Assembly (NCBI GenBank): GCA_022818135.1
Contig: JAFMSR010000001.1
Location: forward strand, 38,578,358-38,642,357
Length of the DNA: 64,000 bases
Direction of reading: 5' to 3'
From: Saxidomus purpurata
Taxonomy: Eukaryota; Mollusca; Bivalvia; Venerida; Veneridae
The first letter of the stretch is position 1, and each line of letters opens with the position of its first letter. The notes under the pieces were generated by a model, which ran no database searches, was not told where the DNA came from, and saw only the letters and a program-made list of their open reading frames with translations. This document shows positions 35,547-47,900 of the stretch, in pieces. Made by a program: the position numbers and the translations under genes.

Positions 35547-37920
35547 AATGAAACAAAACTGTCCAAAAAAATCAGGAGGATTTGTCATAATAAACTCCGT
35601 AAAATTTTCAATTGAATTCAAAAAAAGGTTAACCCTGTATGTACAAACAGCACAAAAAGTACATTGTCCAAAACTTTGGTTGAATCTTATGATGTTATAA
35701 TATTATAATAATTTTAAAGTTCAGAGTGATTCTGTCATGTTAACTCAGTGGTACAAGATTTGATCATTCCAGATACTCTACAGAAACATAAATACTTCTG
35801 AATCACAAAGGGCAACTACTCATGTAAAATGCAGGACTGAATTATGTACCTTGCACTACAAATGGAGAACAAGTGCTTCAAATTTCAAAACAATAGCTTT
35901 GATTGTTTGGGAGTAAAAAAAGAACTTAAACACCAAAATCTAAGAGATACAATACAGACGGCATTGTTGCCGCAACAATGATATTTATGGATCATCATAA
36001 CATTAAAACAATCAGATTAGCTACAAACACTGCCATTGTTTTCGTTATTAAGAAGCCTTTAATAAAATATCTCCTGAAATGTACCACATAGTATTGCAGA
36101 AGGCTTAATCTTTCTCAGAACTATCTGGTCTTGATCGATGCATGTTTCTACTCATATTTCATTTTGAAGCATTTTTTTTCCAGTTCAAATTCAAAACTAT
36201 GTCTGAAACTTTCCAAACATTAGGGATCTTGAGAAAAATTAGACCAATTTTTGAAAATTACCAAGACAATTTTTCCCCCACTTTTTTGTAATTTTAGCAA
36301 AAGTGAAAAAAGCAGGAATTTCAAGGTTCATAAGGCGCAAGAGTCATATGTTAATAAATGGGAAATTTGGTCGCTAGCAGAGGACACGAGGTAGAAAACT
36401 GCTTTCTCTGTTATACGTAATACATAAAAGGCTACACTAGACAGTCAGACATATTGAGCAATTAAATGTCACTTCTTAATTAGTCTACGAAGAAACTTTT
36501 GCAAATCTCATTCCGCGGAGAACACAGTCTCCTACATTTGATTGTATGTTTAGAACATACTGATGTCATGACAAAGTGACAGAAAACGTTCATTCCTGAT
36601 TTAAATTATTAAAATACAAATGTATTGTTGTGTGACACAATGGTACTGAATATTTTACGGTAATGAACATGCAAGATATTCACGGAACAGATCAAACAGC
36701 TGTTTCATTCTCACTTTATGTGACAAAATATTATGCAAGTCTTGTTTTGACATGCATTGTATGTTAATATTTCCCTGTTCAAAGTAGTAATTAATGAAAC
36801 AGTGAAAGCTGATGTTGTGGAATAAAACATTTTAAAATTTTGACTTCCGACTTAGTCACAAGAATATAGAAATACAGACAAACCTGTCTTAATTGGCCAG
36901 TCAATGGATGCATCAAGCAGCCACTTAAAGTAGATGGATGTTAAACACAGGTGTACTGTATTTAATATAATAATTGCTCATTAAGATGCACCAGTATTGA
37001 CTGTTTGGGACAGGTTACAGACTGTTTAACTGAAGTGCCCACTGACACATGTTCAACTGTATGCATGAGGTCATAGGGCACCTGGTACTTCGAGAAAAAA
37101 TGATGACCAAACATCTACCTAGTCCCTAAAAGGAGCATTATACTGTCGAGTGATATTACAACTGAGGTAACACAAAAAAATGTAACCAATGGAGAAAATG
37201 AGAGGTAATGAAAAATGTAAAATCATGGTGTAGTCAACTAAACAGTAAAGTGCCTCTTCATGGTCAGGGGTCTGGGTGAATAACCTAAACCAGAATAAAA
37301 TAATATATAGGCCAGTGTGTCAGCCATGTAGCAATATTGCCATTCTTCATCTCCCATAAACCCCAGGCTTTCAATAGTTTCATCAACAATTACTTTTTCA
37401 GCTGCAATAAAATGTATGTTTATGTCATAACAGTATCCTATAATAAGTCTAAAGTAAATGGTTTCTTTCATTTGATTCCTGTTATGTCGGTACAATACGA
37501 GCAACATCATGCAATCCGGAGTTCCGTGATGGACACTGACATGCAAGCTCCTCATCTGCTATCTTGGAAACTATATAATTACAGAAACTACGGAAATAAG
37601 CTTGACGTATTGGACATAAAACATGTAATTAGTGGAGATTTATTGAGACAACCAAGCTCAATATGTGAAAATGTTAAAAGTCTCTGATAGTTTAGCATAA
37701 ATTAGGGAGAAATGGCGAAACAAAAAAGAACAATGTTTGTGTCATTCACAAATTTATCAATGGCTGTTTTGCTGCTTATTTTCTACTTCCATAATTATAA
37801 TACATAAGGAAGAAAACAGAATTTATCCCAGTGCACAAAATACTTTCTGGACAAATATCCTGGCAATACAGCTGACCAATCAAACATGTAGGATGTAATC
37901 ATGACAAATATCACAATATG
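35547..37920. other. Unique-looking AT-rich region upstream of exon A
   Basis: No established gene. The only exon-like segment is at 37362-37401 on the minus strand (separate entry). Depending on where TALPID3 starts, this is its 5' intron or intergenic DNA. Confidence 0.45.
37362..37401 (-). CDS. Speculative upstream TALPID3 exon
   Basis: Acceptor ttttattgcag, then CT and codons for EKVIVDETIESL, then GG before a weak donor gtttat. Its phases (one base in, two bases out) would join the 42028-42067 candidate to exon A in frame. The open frame continues past this donor to a stop at 37240 (DEEWQYCYMADTL). No homology recognised; chance is quite possible. Confidence 0.2.
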
Positions 37921-37929
37921 AAAAAGGTC

Positions 37930-39226
37930 AAGATGACCCCAAAGCAAACTAATTTGTGAGGCTAGATAATCCCATAGCAAAATCACTGTGAGGCTAAATA
38001 ATCCCATAGCAAAATCATTGTGAGGCTAGATAACCCCATAACAAAATCATTGTGAGGCTAGATAACCCCATAGCAAAATCATTGTGAGACTAGATAATGC
38101 CATAGCAAAATCATTGTGAGGCTAGATATTCCCATAACAAAATCATTATGAGGCTAGATAATGCCATAGCAAAATCATTGTGAGGCTAGATAACCCCATA
38201 GTCAACTAATTGTGAGACAAGATAATCCCATAGCAAAACCATTGTGAGGCTAGATGACCCCGTAGCAAAATCTTTGAGAGATAGATAATCCTATAGCAAA
38301 ATCATTGTGAGGCTAAATAATCCCATAACAAAATCATTGTGAGATTAGATAATCCCAAAGCAAAATTCATTTTTAGGCTTGATAATCCCATAGAAAATAC
38401 ATTGTGAGACTAGATAATCCCATAGCAAAATCATTGTTAGGCCAGATGACCGTATAGCAAAATCATTGTACGACTAGATATAGCAAAATCATTGTGAGGC
38501 TAGATAATCCCATAACAAAATCATTGTGAGGCTAGATGATTCAACAGCTAAATTATTTCAAGGCTAGATAATTCAATAGCTTAGTGAGTGTAAGGCTAGA
38601 TGATCCATAGCTAAATGATTGCAAGGCTAGATGATTCTATAGCTAAATGATTGCAAGGCAAGTTGATCCCATAGCTAAATGATTGCAAGGCTAGATGATT
38701 CTATAGCTAAATGATTGCAAGGCAAGTTGATCCTACAGCTAAATGATTGCAAGGCTAGATGATTCTATAGCTAAATGATTGCAAGGCGAGTTGATGCTAT
38801 AGCTATATGTTTGCAAGGCTAGATGATCCTATAGCTAAGTGATTGCAAGGCCAGATGATCATATAGCTAAATGATTGCAAGGCCAGATGATCCTATAGCT
38901 AAATGATTGCAAGGCCAGATGATCCTATAGCTAAATGATTGCAAGGCTAGATGATCCTATAGCTAAATGATTGCAAGGCCAGATGATCCTATAGCTAAAT
39001 GATTGCAAGGCTAGATGATCCTATAGCTAAATGATTGCAAGGCCAGATGATCCTACAGCTAAATGATTGCAAGGCCAGATGATCCTATAGCTAAATGATT
39101 GCAAGGCTAGATGATCCTATAGCTAAATGATTGCAAGGCCAGACGATCCCATTGTTTAATGATTGCAAGGCTGGATTATTTTATAGCTAAATGATTGCAA
39201 GGCTAGACAATCCAATAGCTAAACGA
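37930..39226. repeat. 32-bp minisatellite, about 40 units, two subfamilies
   Basis: Left part (to about 38530): units like GCTAGATAATCCCATAGC + AAAATCATTGTGAG. Right part: GCTAGATGATCCTATAGC + TAAATGATTGCAAG. In 38600-38800 two unit types alternate, making a 64-bp higher-order repeat. Direct tandem units without spacers, so not a CRISPR array. Confidence 0.95.
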
Positions 39227-39495
39227 TGATCCAAAGCCCAAAAGATCATATGCCCACTTTTGAGCATTTTTGACCATCAGGAGGTCTACCTGAGCCAGGT
39301 ATTGTGCTCTGATGTCACAGTCAGCCAAAAGAACAATATTTTGTCAATAGTTGTCTGAGTATAACAAACAAAATGTAAAATAAATCTCCTCTAATTACAA
39401 GTAACCAGTTGTTTTTGAGTTACTCAGTAAGCAATTTAATTGTCTTAAGTTATGAAATTTCTTCTCAAAATTCTCCTATCATTGTTATTTTACAA

Positions 39496-40352
39496 ACAAG
39501 AGGGCCAACATCACCCTATATTGCCCACTTAGTTTCTTACATTTGACTGTGTAACTTTTTTTAAGACCTCATGTTACCCAGATTCAAACTTGACATATAC
39601 ATTTTTGAGACATATATTCTTACCAATCTTCATGAAGATTGAGTATAAAATATGGTCTTTAGAGTGTAAAACAGGCTTTTGTCTGATTTGACCCAGTGAT
39701 CTCTTTCTGACTCCATGTTAAACAGGTTCGAACTTGACCTAGAAACCATGAACACAAACACTGACCCATTTTCATAAAATTTGGGTATTAAATGTGGTGT
39801 CTAGTGTTAACAAAGCCTTCTTTTGATGTTACCATAAGACCTAGTTTTTGATCCCAGGTGACCCAGATACAACTTGACCCAGAAATCATTTAGACATATA
39901 TTCTAAACTATTTCATGTAGACCAGGTGGAAATGTGGCATCTAGAGGACTTACAACGTTTTTCCATACTTCGACCTAGTGACGTAGATTTGACACTAAGT
40001 GACCTAGTTTCAAACTTGACCCAGATTTTATATAGATACACATAATGGTCAAGTTTCATGTAGTTCAGGTAAAAATGTGTTTCCTATAGTGTTTACAAGG
40101 TTTTTTTCTACAATTTTACCTGGTGACTTTATTTTTATATCTTAGGTGACCTAGTTTCAAATTGACCTACATTTCATGCAGATAGACAGTATGATCAAAT
40201 TTCATGTAGATCAGGTACAAATGTGGCATCTAGAGTGCTTACAAAGTTTTTCAATAATTTGACTTGGTGACCTAGTTTTAGACACTAAATGGCCCAGTAT
40301 CTATGACCACAATAGCTCACCCTTGAGCTCTTTGTGTTTAGGTGAGCTAAAA
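39496..40352. mobile_element. Non-autonomous GACCTAG-rich element
   Basis: Begins AACAAGAGGGCCAACATCAC and ends ACAATAGCTCACCCTTGAGC followed by GTGAGCTAAAA. The interior repeats phrases such as TTTGACCTAGTGACCTAG, CAGATACAACTTGACC and AAGTTTCATGTAGATCAGG. Noncoding. Related to the element at 58.7 kb. Confidence 0.65.
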
Positions 40353-40429
40353 ACAAGAAACTCAACAATACCAAGAAACCAGGTTTCCAACATGTAAGCA
40401 GAAGCAGGTTTTCATTTTTAAAGGGCATA

Positions 40430-41600
40430 TCATCGAAAGTGCTCCCTGCCATCTCCTGTGTGCAAAACAATGGATGTTAAAACAAGCAAACTGTATAGAT
40501 ACATTTAAGCATGTAAAAAACTTTTTTCCCCTGTTTTTTAGTAACAGACACTTTGACTTTAACCACAGGGAACCCAAATGCAATCCCAAGTTTCATCTCC
40601 ATATAAGCTACTTACAAAAGAATTATGGCAATAACTTATTCCCTACACGAGACATTGGCTGGAAACTGTTTTTCTATTTTTTAGTAACAGCGGCCTTGAC
40701 CTTGACCAAAAAGACTCTACCTTCATACTAATTTTTACGACAATACCTCAATCCCAACTAAGGTAATCGGCTGGAAATCGTTTTCTTATTTTAAGTAACA
40801 ATGGACCTTGACCTTGACCCAAGAAACCCTAAAGCAATCAAAGGCTGCATCTCAATATAAGCTACCAACAAACCAAGCTAAATAATGTTACCTCATTCAA
40901 TTCTCGAGTTACTGTCCGGAAACTGTTTTTTCATAAGCTCCATCTCTATATCAGCTACATACATACCAATTTTCATGATAATAACCCATTCCAAACACAA
41001 TTTATTGGTAGGAAACCCTGCGAAATCGGCAAAACTGTACCGATTTCCGGACAGTCCAACTTCGGATGTTAAGTCATTCAAGTTTACTGAAACGGACTTC
41101 TTTAAAATGAATATAAACCATTATTCATGACTAAAATGCGTTTAAAATTCAGTGACACTGCTTTTGGATGTTTGTACTTATAAGACTTGATGTAATACAA
41201 AATAGGACAAGCGTTGCATTTCGTACAGTATCTAACAAACTTCTGAAGTCTCTTGCGGAAATCACAAAATATTTCCTCATTTTTTCTGAGAACATGTGAT
41301 TCTATACATTAGGAATTGACAATATCTATGTTCTTCTAAGCTACATAATCTGAATAGCATTTTTGTAGCATTCCCTTGTAATTGAGTAAGAATATTTTTT
41401 CTATTTTAAGTAACAGTGACATTGGCCTTGACCAAAGTGACCACAAATGCAATACCCCAACGAGGTCTTCATATATGAATGCTATTCATCAGGTTTGGTC
41501 AGAATATGTCATTCCAAACTGTACTTATTGGCTTGTACTATTTTCATACTTGGGTTACTTAAGTGAACCCATATGCGTCTTACGGGTTCGACACACAACG
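40430..41600. repeat. Degenerate tandem repeat, units of roughly 130-150 bp
   Basis: Recurring phrases: TAAGTAACAGTGACATTGGC / AGTAACAGCGGCCTTGACC / AAGTAACAATGGACCTTGAC, then CATCTC(A/C)ATATAAGCTAC, then GGCTGGAAACTGTTTTT. At least four eroded units, with unique sequence between the third and the last. Confidence 0.6.
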
Positions 41601-42027
41601 ACACCATAGCAATGTTCATTCCTCTCACTTGCATTCAAGCAATGGAGGCAAATTGCTGAAAATGTTATTCCGAACTCCTTTTGTAGAATCCTACTGACTA
41701 GGTAGCGTCAGTCAAAAAATCATTTGCAAGTTTTCATTTAAACAGTCATAAAAAAGGATCACTTCGTGCAAGACTACTTCCGCGTCAAAAAGTAGGATTT
41801 ATTGGCAATAAATGTGACTGGAAAAGAAAGTTACACAATCTTTCTTATCTATTCAAGGATTACTGTATACTTAAAAGTTGATTAACAAGTACTGGAAAGC
41901 AACAGAGAAACTTGGTGGATGCACGCAATTCGTGCATGTGAAGAGAAAATTCAGCCTCAGCATACCAGGAATTATGGCTCTGAAGACATCACAAAGACCT
42001 TGTTTGGGATCCGTCCTCCAGTCTTAC

Positions 42028-42067
42028 ACGAAACACAGTCCGACAAGATGGCGCCCGCGGCCGCCAT
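42028..42067 (-). CDS. Speculative first coding exon of TALPID3
   Basis: Minus-strand AAAATGGCGG (A at -3, G at +4, a good start context) opens MAAAGAILSDCVS and one further base before a consensus donor gtaaga. It lies in a GC-rich island with YY1-like motifs. It ends after one codon base, so it cannot join exon A directly but fits the 37362-37401 candidate. No homology support, and it lacks the long vertebrate N-terminus. Confidence 0.25.
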
Positions 42068-42070
42068 TTT
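42045..42070. promoter_or_regulatory. Two inverted YY1-like motifs around a NotI-type GC core
   Basis: AAGATGGCGCC on the plus strand (42045-42055) and AAAATGGCGGCC on the minus strand (42070-42059), joined by GCGGCCGC. YY1 motifs of this form often lie just downstream of animal transcription starts. Each strand also reads ATG followed by an open frame (MAPAAAIFSEIS on plus). Confidence 0.45.
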
Positions 42071-42129
42071 CTCCGAAATAAGCACGCTAAATACGAAGCG
42101 GCATGCAAACTATTCACTACTTTCTAAGT

Positions 42130-44630
42130 AAAGAGACATCTTAGCAAGAATGGCGATCTGCCAATGCCTAAACTTTAGACAATTTAATTTTCACTGTCAC
42201 GTAAAGAAGCGATTTCGTAAATGTTTCTTGCTTTATCTATTATTGACAGCGCTGATATAGACTCGTTGTAACAAACGCTGCCAGAGCAGTTTTGTCATGC
42301 GATAAACTCGTCTGCAACGTACACAAAATAAGATGAAAAAAATTACGTTTTATGCGCACGTCTTGTATAATATTGAAAAGACGCTTAGAAAGTGTACTTA
42401 AAATAATTTTACATTAACCCGATACATGGTATATGCGAAAAATTAACAGCCTCATCGCAAAACTTCAATAATTCAAAATTGCTAGTAGACACCTCTGTCT
42501 GCGAAAGCTGTTTATTAAAACGTATTCACATTTCACTGCACGCAATCGTGTACAGAAAATTTAAATATGGAAAAGTGTTTTCTCTGTGTATATACATCAC
42601 GTCCCTCGAGTTCTGATTGGTCCTCGCGATGAAAGAAGAGATAGTGAATTATTATTTTCGTCTGGCATGTATAGCACGTGCAGTGGGATATGACAAATCA
42701 CGATGGAAAGTATGGCTTTTCGTCACCATTGCTGAACACCTTCATGATTTTCATTAAACTGCATTTGTCTATACACTTTATTCTTTTCCCGGCCGATTGC
42801 CAGGTGCAAACCGATGTTTCACGAGGCCGACGCAAGTGCAGATTCACCCCGAATGTCTATCCATCATGTACTGCATGGCAGTGCACGCAAGTATAAGAAA
42901 ATTTCAATATATTGTCAGGTACATGCAGACTGCCGAAGAATGTGTAAGCAATCTGAAGACTGTCCTATGAAAATCTTGTTCAAAATTGGCCGAAAGATAT
43001 ATTGCTGTGACTGTGACGTTCGGTCACTCCCTTGATCATAATACGAGGGAACTTCGCATCGCTTTTCTTTCAAAAATAGCTTCACATTTATGCATGTGTC
43101 CGTGTTCATTGCTTTGGTAACCAGATGTATGCTCAAATAAACTAGAAAACCTATGTCAAACTTGATCCAATGCCCCTATGTTCTAGTTTGCCTTCTTTAA
43201 TAGCAAACATTTGTTCAAACTTGGTCTCATTTAAACATTACGTGGTCTTACTGCCTTCATTTAACCAGTTAAGTCAGAAAGGTCAGAACCATCGTCGCTC
43301 TTCGGTTTTGGCTGTTTAGTAATGTTTTTTGTTCACTTCCGAAGTGACACGAGACAGTCTTTCTCAATGTCAGTTGCTATCCCATGCTGTTTTACGTGAG
43401 AAGATTATCATAAAATGACTCGAAGAGTTTTAAAACGGCATGCGCTAACAACAGCCACAGGAATTCGTGCAGTTTAGCAGCAAAGGCTTGTATAATTTGG
43501 ATTTACAAAGTTTTGCTGGAAACGATTACTTTTACTTTCTTCCAGCGAAAAAAAAACTCCACTGAATCTTCAATTGTCGGAAACTTTACATGGAACTTTA
43601 CTTTTATGCTATAGCGGAAAGAAACGTGTCTTTACAGGTTATAAAAAATGTATGGACTGTTGAATTTAGTGGGGTTCTCTGTGAGGTGCACGAACTAGTC
43701 TAACATGACTCTCTTGTAGGATTTCGTTTATCAGTTTAAACACAACATATTTTGTGAGACATTTTCTTTTCGTCATGGAGATGTAATAATTTGTGTGTGC
43801 ATTTTGATAAAACGTACGTTGTTTACACCGTACCAAATATTTCGAGCATCAGGATGTCTGTAATCAAGATTTCAATGTCAATTGATTCTCCGGCTGTGAC
43901 GGAACCGCGCCTCCCACGTCTGCATACTGTAACTAGTCACAAGATCTTTATTTTACTGCGATTTGATCTGACCGATAAAAACATTTACCCATCAAAATTA
44001 AACAGTTAGTAAGTCTGTGAGCATCGTAGGCGTGTGAATGACAAACGGGGAAAACCCACTTAACAATTTTTACCAGACGTTCGAGGGTTTCGTGAAAACC
44101 TATAAAAAGACCTCTTGATGGAAGTTCTTAAAAGCTACGAATATCCATCCTAATATAAATTAATACTCGTACATCCGTGGTTTAACAAAAACAGTATATC
44201 CCCAGGCAAGATACTTGCGACGATTACGTGAGTGACGTCACAAGCTAGCGTTTGATTGACGGAAGCCGGCGTGCTGATACAGAAGACACATAGTGACAAC
44301 TTTGACATACCGAGGTCAGCCGGGAGGACAAGAAAAAGCCGTTAGGTTTTGTTTGAATAACTGATGACAATTACATTTTGTATATCAAATAACATAATTA
44401 TGAGTCACATTTGACCGAAATAACGTGTATGCTTAGCTCGTGTATTGCGGCGTATATTTTCTACTTGCATCGTGTATAATGAGAGGCACATCCACTGTAT
44501 ACCTGACGTTAGAACATGTAATTAAACCAGTATACTGTACGTGGCACGACATTCAAACATTCAACATTATTTTTCAAACAAACATGTTTTGAAAGATAAA
44601 CTTTAAACGCATGGACAATTTCATACAGAC
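42130..44630. other. Intergenic region with scattered CpG-richer patches
   Basis: No accepted gene. A plus-strand cysteine-rich frame at about 42905-43036 (CRRMCKQSEDC, YCCDCD) follows an acceptor-like TATATTGTCAG, but no partner exon is found. Confidence 0.4.
44231..44240. promoter_or_regulatory. Palindromic CRE (TGACGTCA)
   Basis: AGTGACGTCA in a locally GC-richer stretch (44220-44290). No adjacent gene is identified, so function is unknown. Confidence 0.35.
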
Positions 44631-44632
44631 TT

Positions 44633-44988
44633 GAACAAGAGATGTTTGTAACACCTGTATGACCTCCTAATAGGGGTCAGCTTTTGGTCATGACCAACCC
44701 ACCTACAAAGTTTGATGACACTATATGCCAAAGCTTTATCTAGTTATTGGTTGAACGAGTTGTTTCTGCTTGAGATCAGTTTGATCTTGAACCTTGACCT
44801 GTTGATCTCAAAATCGATTGCGGTCATCTACTTGTCATCCCAACCAACCTATCAAGTTTGGGGAACATAGGCCAAAGGGCTATCTAGTAATTACTCGGAC
44901 AAAGTTTGGTGTACCGACAGACCGACGGACGGACTGAGGGACATGTGCAAACCAATATACCGCTTCATCTTCGATAGGGGCATAATTA
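44633..44988. mobile_element. Short Pearl-like non-autonomous element
   Basis: Begins AACAAGAGATGTTTGTAAC, includes ACCGACAGACCGACGGACGG and ends TTCGATAGGGGCATAATTA. The order of leader, core, GACG microsatellite and GGGGCATAA end matches the larger element at 59 kb. Confidence 0.6.
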
Positions 44989-47900
44989 TAATGACTACTG
45001 TACTAAGGTGTTTACTGTTATGGTGACATAGAGGGGACATTTTTTCAACACGTGTTCATGCGTTCATCACTGCGCGCACACGCATTCATATTTGTGCATG
45101 TTGCGTGAGCACGCGATAGTCTAAGCCTCTGCGTGCCATTCTGCGCACACGGTGAAAACCCTTACCGTCGTCCTGTACTTTTATAAATTATGCTTTCATA
45201 CTTTTCTTAAAAATTAATGATGATTTACTACGTCATTTTAGATCTGTTGAGAGTCAGTCGTAAAATTTTGAACACCTTATTTCCTTTAAAAGCTGCGCAC
45301 AGTGTGAATAGATATGTGTACCGTGAAATCGGTTACTTATTGTCATACGTAAATTATGCAAATCAGTTTATAAATTCCGGTCCTCTTAAATCATGTTACG
45401 CTACCATAATACAGACTGCATTATTCCAATGCAAGGTCAAGTAGACAGCATAATAAAAGCTGACAGTCGCTAACTATGTAACAACATAAAAAAGTAATAA
45501 AGAAAAAATCTGTTCATGAAAGTGGTGAAACTTTAAAATCACTCTAAAAACTGTTAAAATCTGACAACCGTACTATGTTAAACATTGACAAGATCGTAGA
45601 AACTATCATTTTCAGACTTATTTTCTTGACAAACACAGGCAGGAGGTATTAATACCACGGTTACTAATACTAACCACTTTCAATTCTCGACGCGGAAGGA
45701 ATTCCAGCCGTTCTTTGGCCCAGCTGGCTCTTGTATCAATCCGCGGCAGTTAAATTCTGAAGAGGGAGGTGTCGCAAACTTTGATTAATAAAGGTGCCTG
45801 CACCGCAACGATATTACAGGTAAATCCTTGATACGAATGTTATGTCAAATAAGATAAAGCCTGACAGGCAATGAAAACAAAATTTATTCCTATCTGCTAA
45901 ACTTACTTTTCGAACATATTCCGGTTGTCATACAATTAAACGTTATCATTTCCGTGCTATTTTGACACAGTCTCGTACTTATTTTTAACGCTATTTCATA
46001 TTAACGCTCAAAATAACAAATAATAATTTACAATGAGCTTTTTTTTAAAAAAAAAAAAACCACATCTGCTAGGGTTTAACAAATGAACATATCTAGTATA
46101 GTTTCTTCTAACATTCTTGCATGCAAGTGTGATAAGGTGGTTGGCTGGTTGTACTGTAAATCTTATTTTAGTGTTCTGCACTACAGACATGCGCGTGATG
46201 CATGTTGCTTTCTTTAGAACAGCTGTTTTCTTCTGTTAACAAATCGTTAAAATGGTTTAATTCACGCACCCGGCAAAACTGATAGCCTACTTATTCAATT
46301 ACCGTGAAACTGCCGGCTGAACAGGTATCTCGGGCATTTTTTTTTCAAAAAATGTTTTTTTTCTATTTAAAGCCTCCTGATCACTTTGAGTTTCTCGGAT
46401 GGAATGATGAATTAACTGATTTTATACAATGAAAGAATTTATGATAATGTCAACGTAAGTCAGTCTTTCTTTCATTATTCATGTCATTTCCTAACGAAAA
46501 AAAGTGTTGTTATTTTTGCAGTTTCTTTGAAAAAATATTGCGCTGTCTTCATAGCATGCACATGGTCAATTTCAGGGAAGATATCGTGCTTTGTAATGTA
46601 AGTGCTGAAAGTTACATCCAAAGAGATAATGGATATCTAATGATTTACAGATCGACACTATGTCCACGTGACAGTAAAGCTCCTGGTGTTCAATATAGGA
46701 ACTTTATCTTCACAGCTCAGACGGTGTCCTGGCAACATTTCACACATCGGGGATTAGCAAGGACAAAATAAAGATTAGACAAGTTCCGACCCATCCTGCT
46801 TACACATCCCCACAGAGTCCGTACAATAGAGACAGACATATCTCAACCGTCGAAACGGTAAAAATTACTGGAGTTAACGACATTACTGAAAATTAGCTCT
46901 TATCTTTGAACCAAATGAGTAACTGACAGGTTTGCTTTTAGTTAAAATCATCATTTTACAGTATACTGCGGTGTAAACGGGGCCTTAGATTCTTTTACAC
47001 TAAGCGTTATCAACTAGATTTCCTGACTCAAGATATCCCACGATTGACACTTTTTATCTGGTCATCATTCAAAATCTCCTAGGTGAAATTGGATTCTTAA
47101 TTTTCCTTAAAAATGTGAATAATCGACGGATCGCAGTAACTAGGTAACGCTGGAGTGTCGGTCGCGCAAAGACGTCATAAATAGCTAAAACGGTACAACA
47201 ATAAAGAGAACCCCGGAGTGTTCCTAAAGTGTACCCTGTGGTTTAAGTAGTTATCATGATCATGCAAAGGCGTCGTCACAGTTAAACACTCTTCACTTGT
47301 CTCTTTTATACTACGAAATAGAACCAGAACTAGGTAGTTTACAGTACGAGTTTTTACTGAGTCACGATTGCATCCGTCCTTGGATATCTAAAATTTGTAC
47401 TTTCAGCCACTTCGTTCTCTGGCTGTGCCTAAGCAATATTGTTTTTTTTCATCTGAAAACGCTGAACCAGAAGTTAATTTTGAACTAGAGTATGGATGGT
47501 TAAAGACCAACTACCCAACCGAGTAACTACCCACCCGAGTACTGTAGTTGGACAAGATAAACAAAGTACTGAATGCTTCTTCAGCCACTAGGTATCCATT
47601 TGCAATGGAAAGTGTGCACGAGCTTTATTTAAAGTACGCATTAACATTAAACATTAATAAAAAGTGTATATGATGTACTTCAAAAGCATCATCGTTTTGT
47701 AAATTTAAATTACGATCGGAACACGTCGGCTGCCATCGCATACACAATCAGTATTTGCATGGTGATGAGACCCCACCGAGAGTGAAGATTTGTAATATTA
47801 TACAGATCTAAATCTTCCTGGCTCGCTACCAAAATTCTGACATACTAAATACTATATTATACTTTATGGGGGAAAATAAATAAGCTGTAAAGAAAATGCA

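Noticed and set aside
37930..39226. CRISPR-like array of 32-bp repeats
   Set aside because: Units are directly contiguous with no unique spacers, in an animal genome.
42905..43036. Cysteine-rich plus-strand peptide (YCCDCD) resembling a small secreted protein
   Set aside because: No signal peptide, incomplete cysteine pattern and no matching upstream exon.
45642..45787. Plus-strand exon-like frame ending GGVANFD
   Set aside because: Acceptor-like start and plausible residues, but only about 48 codons, no partner exon, and the opposite strand looks equally coding.
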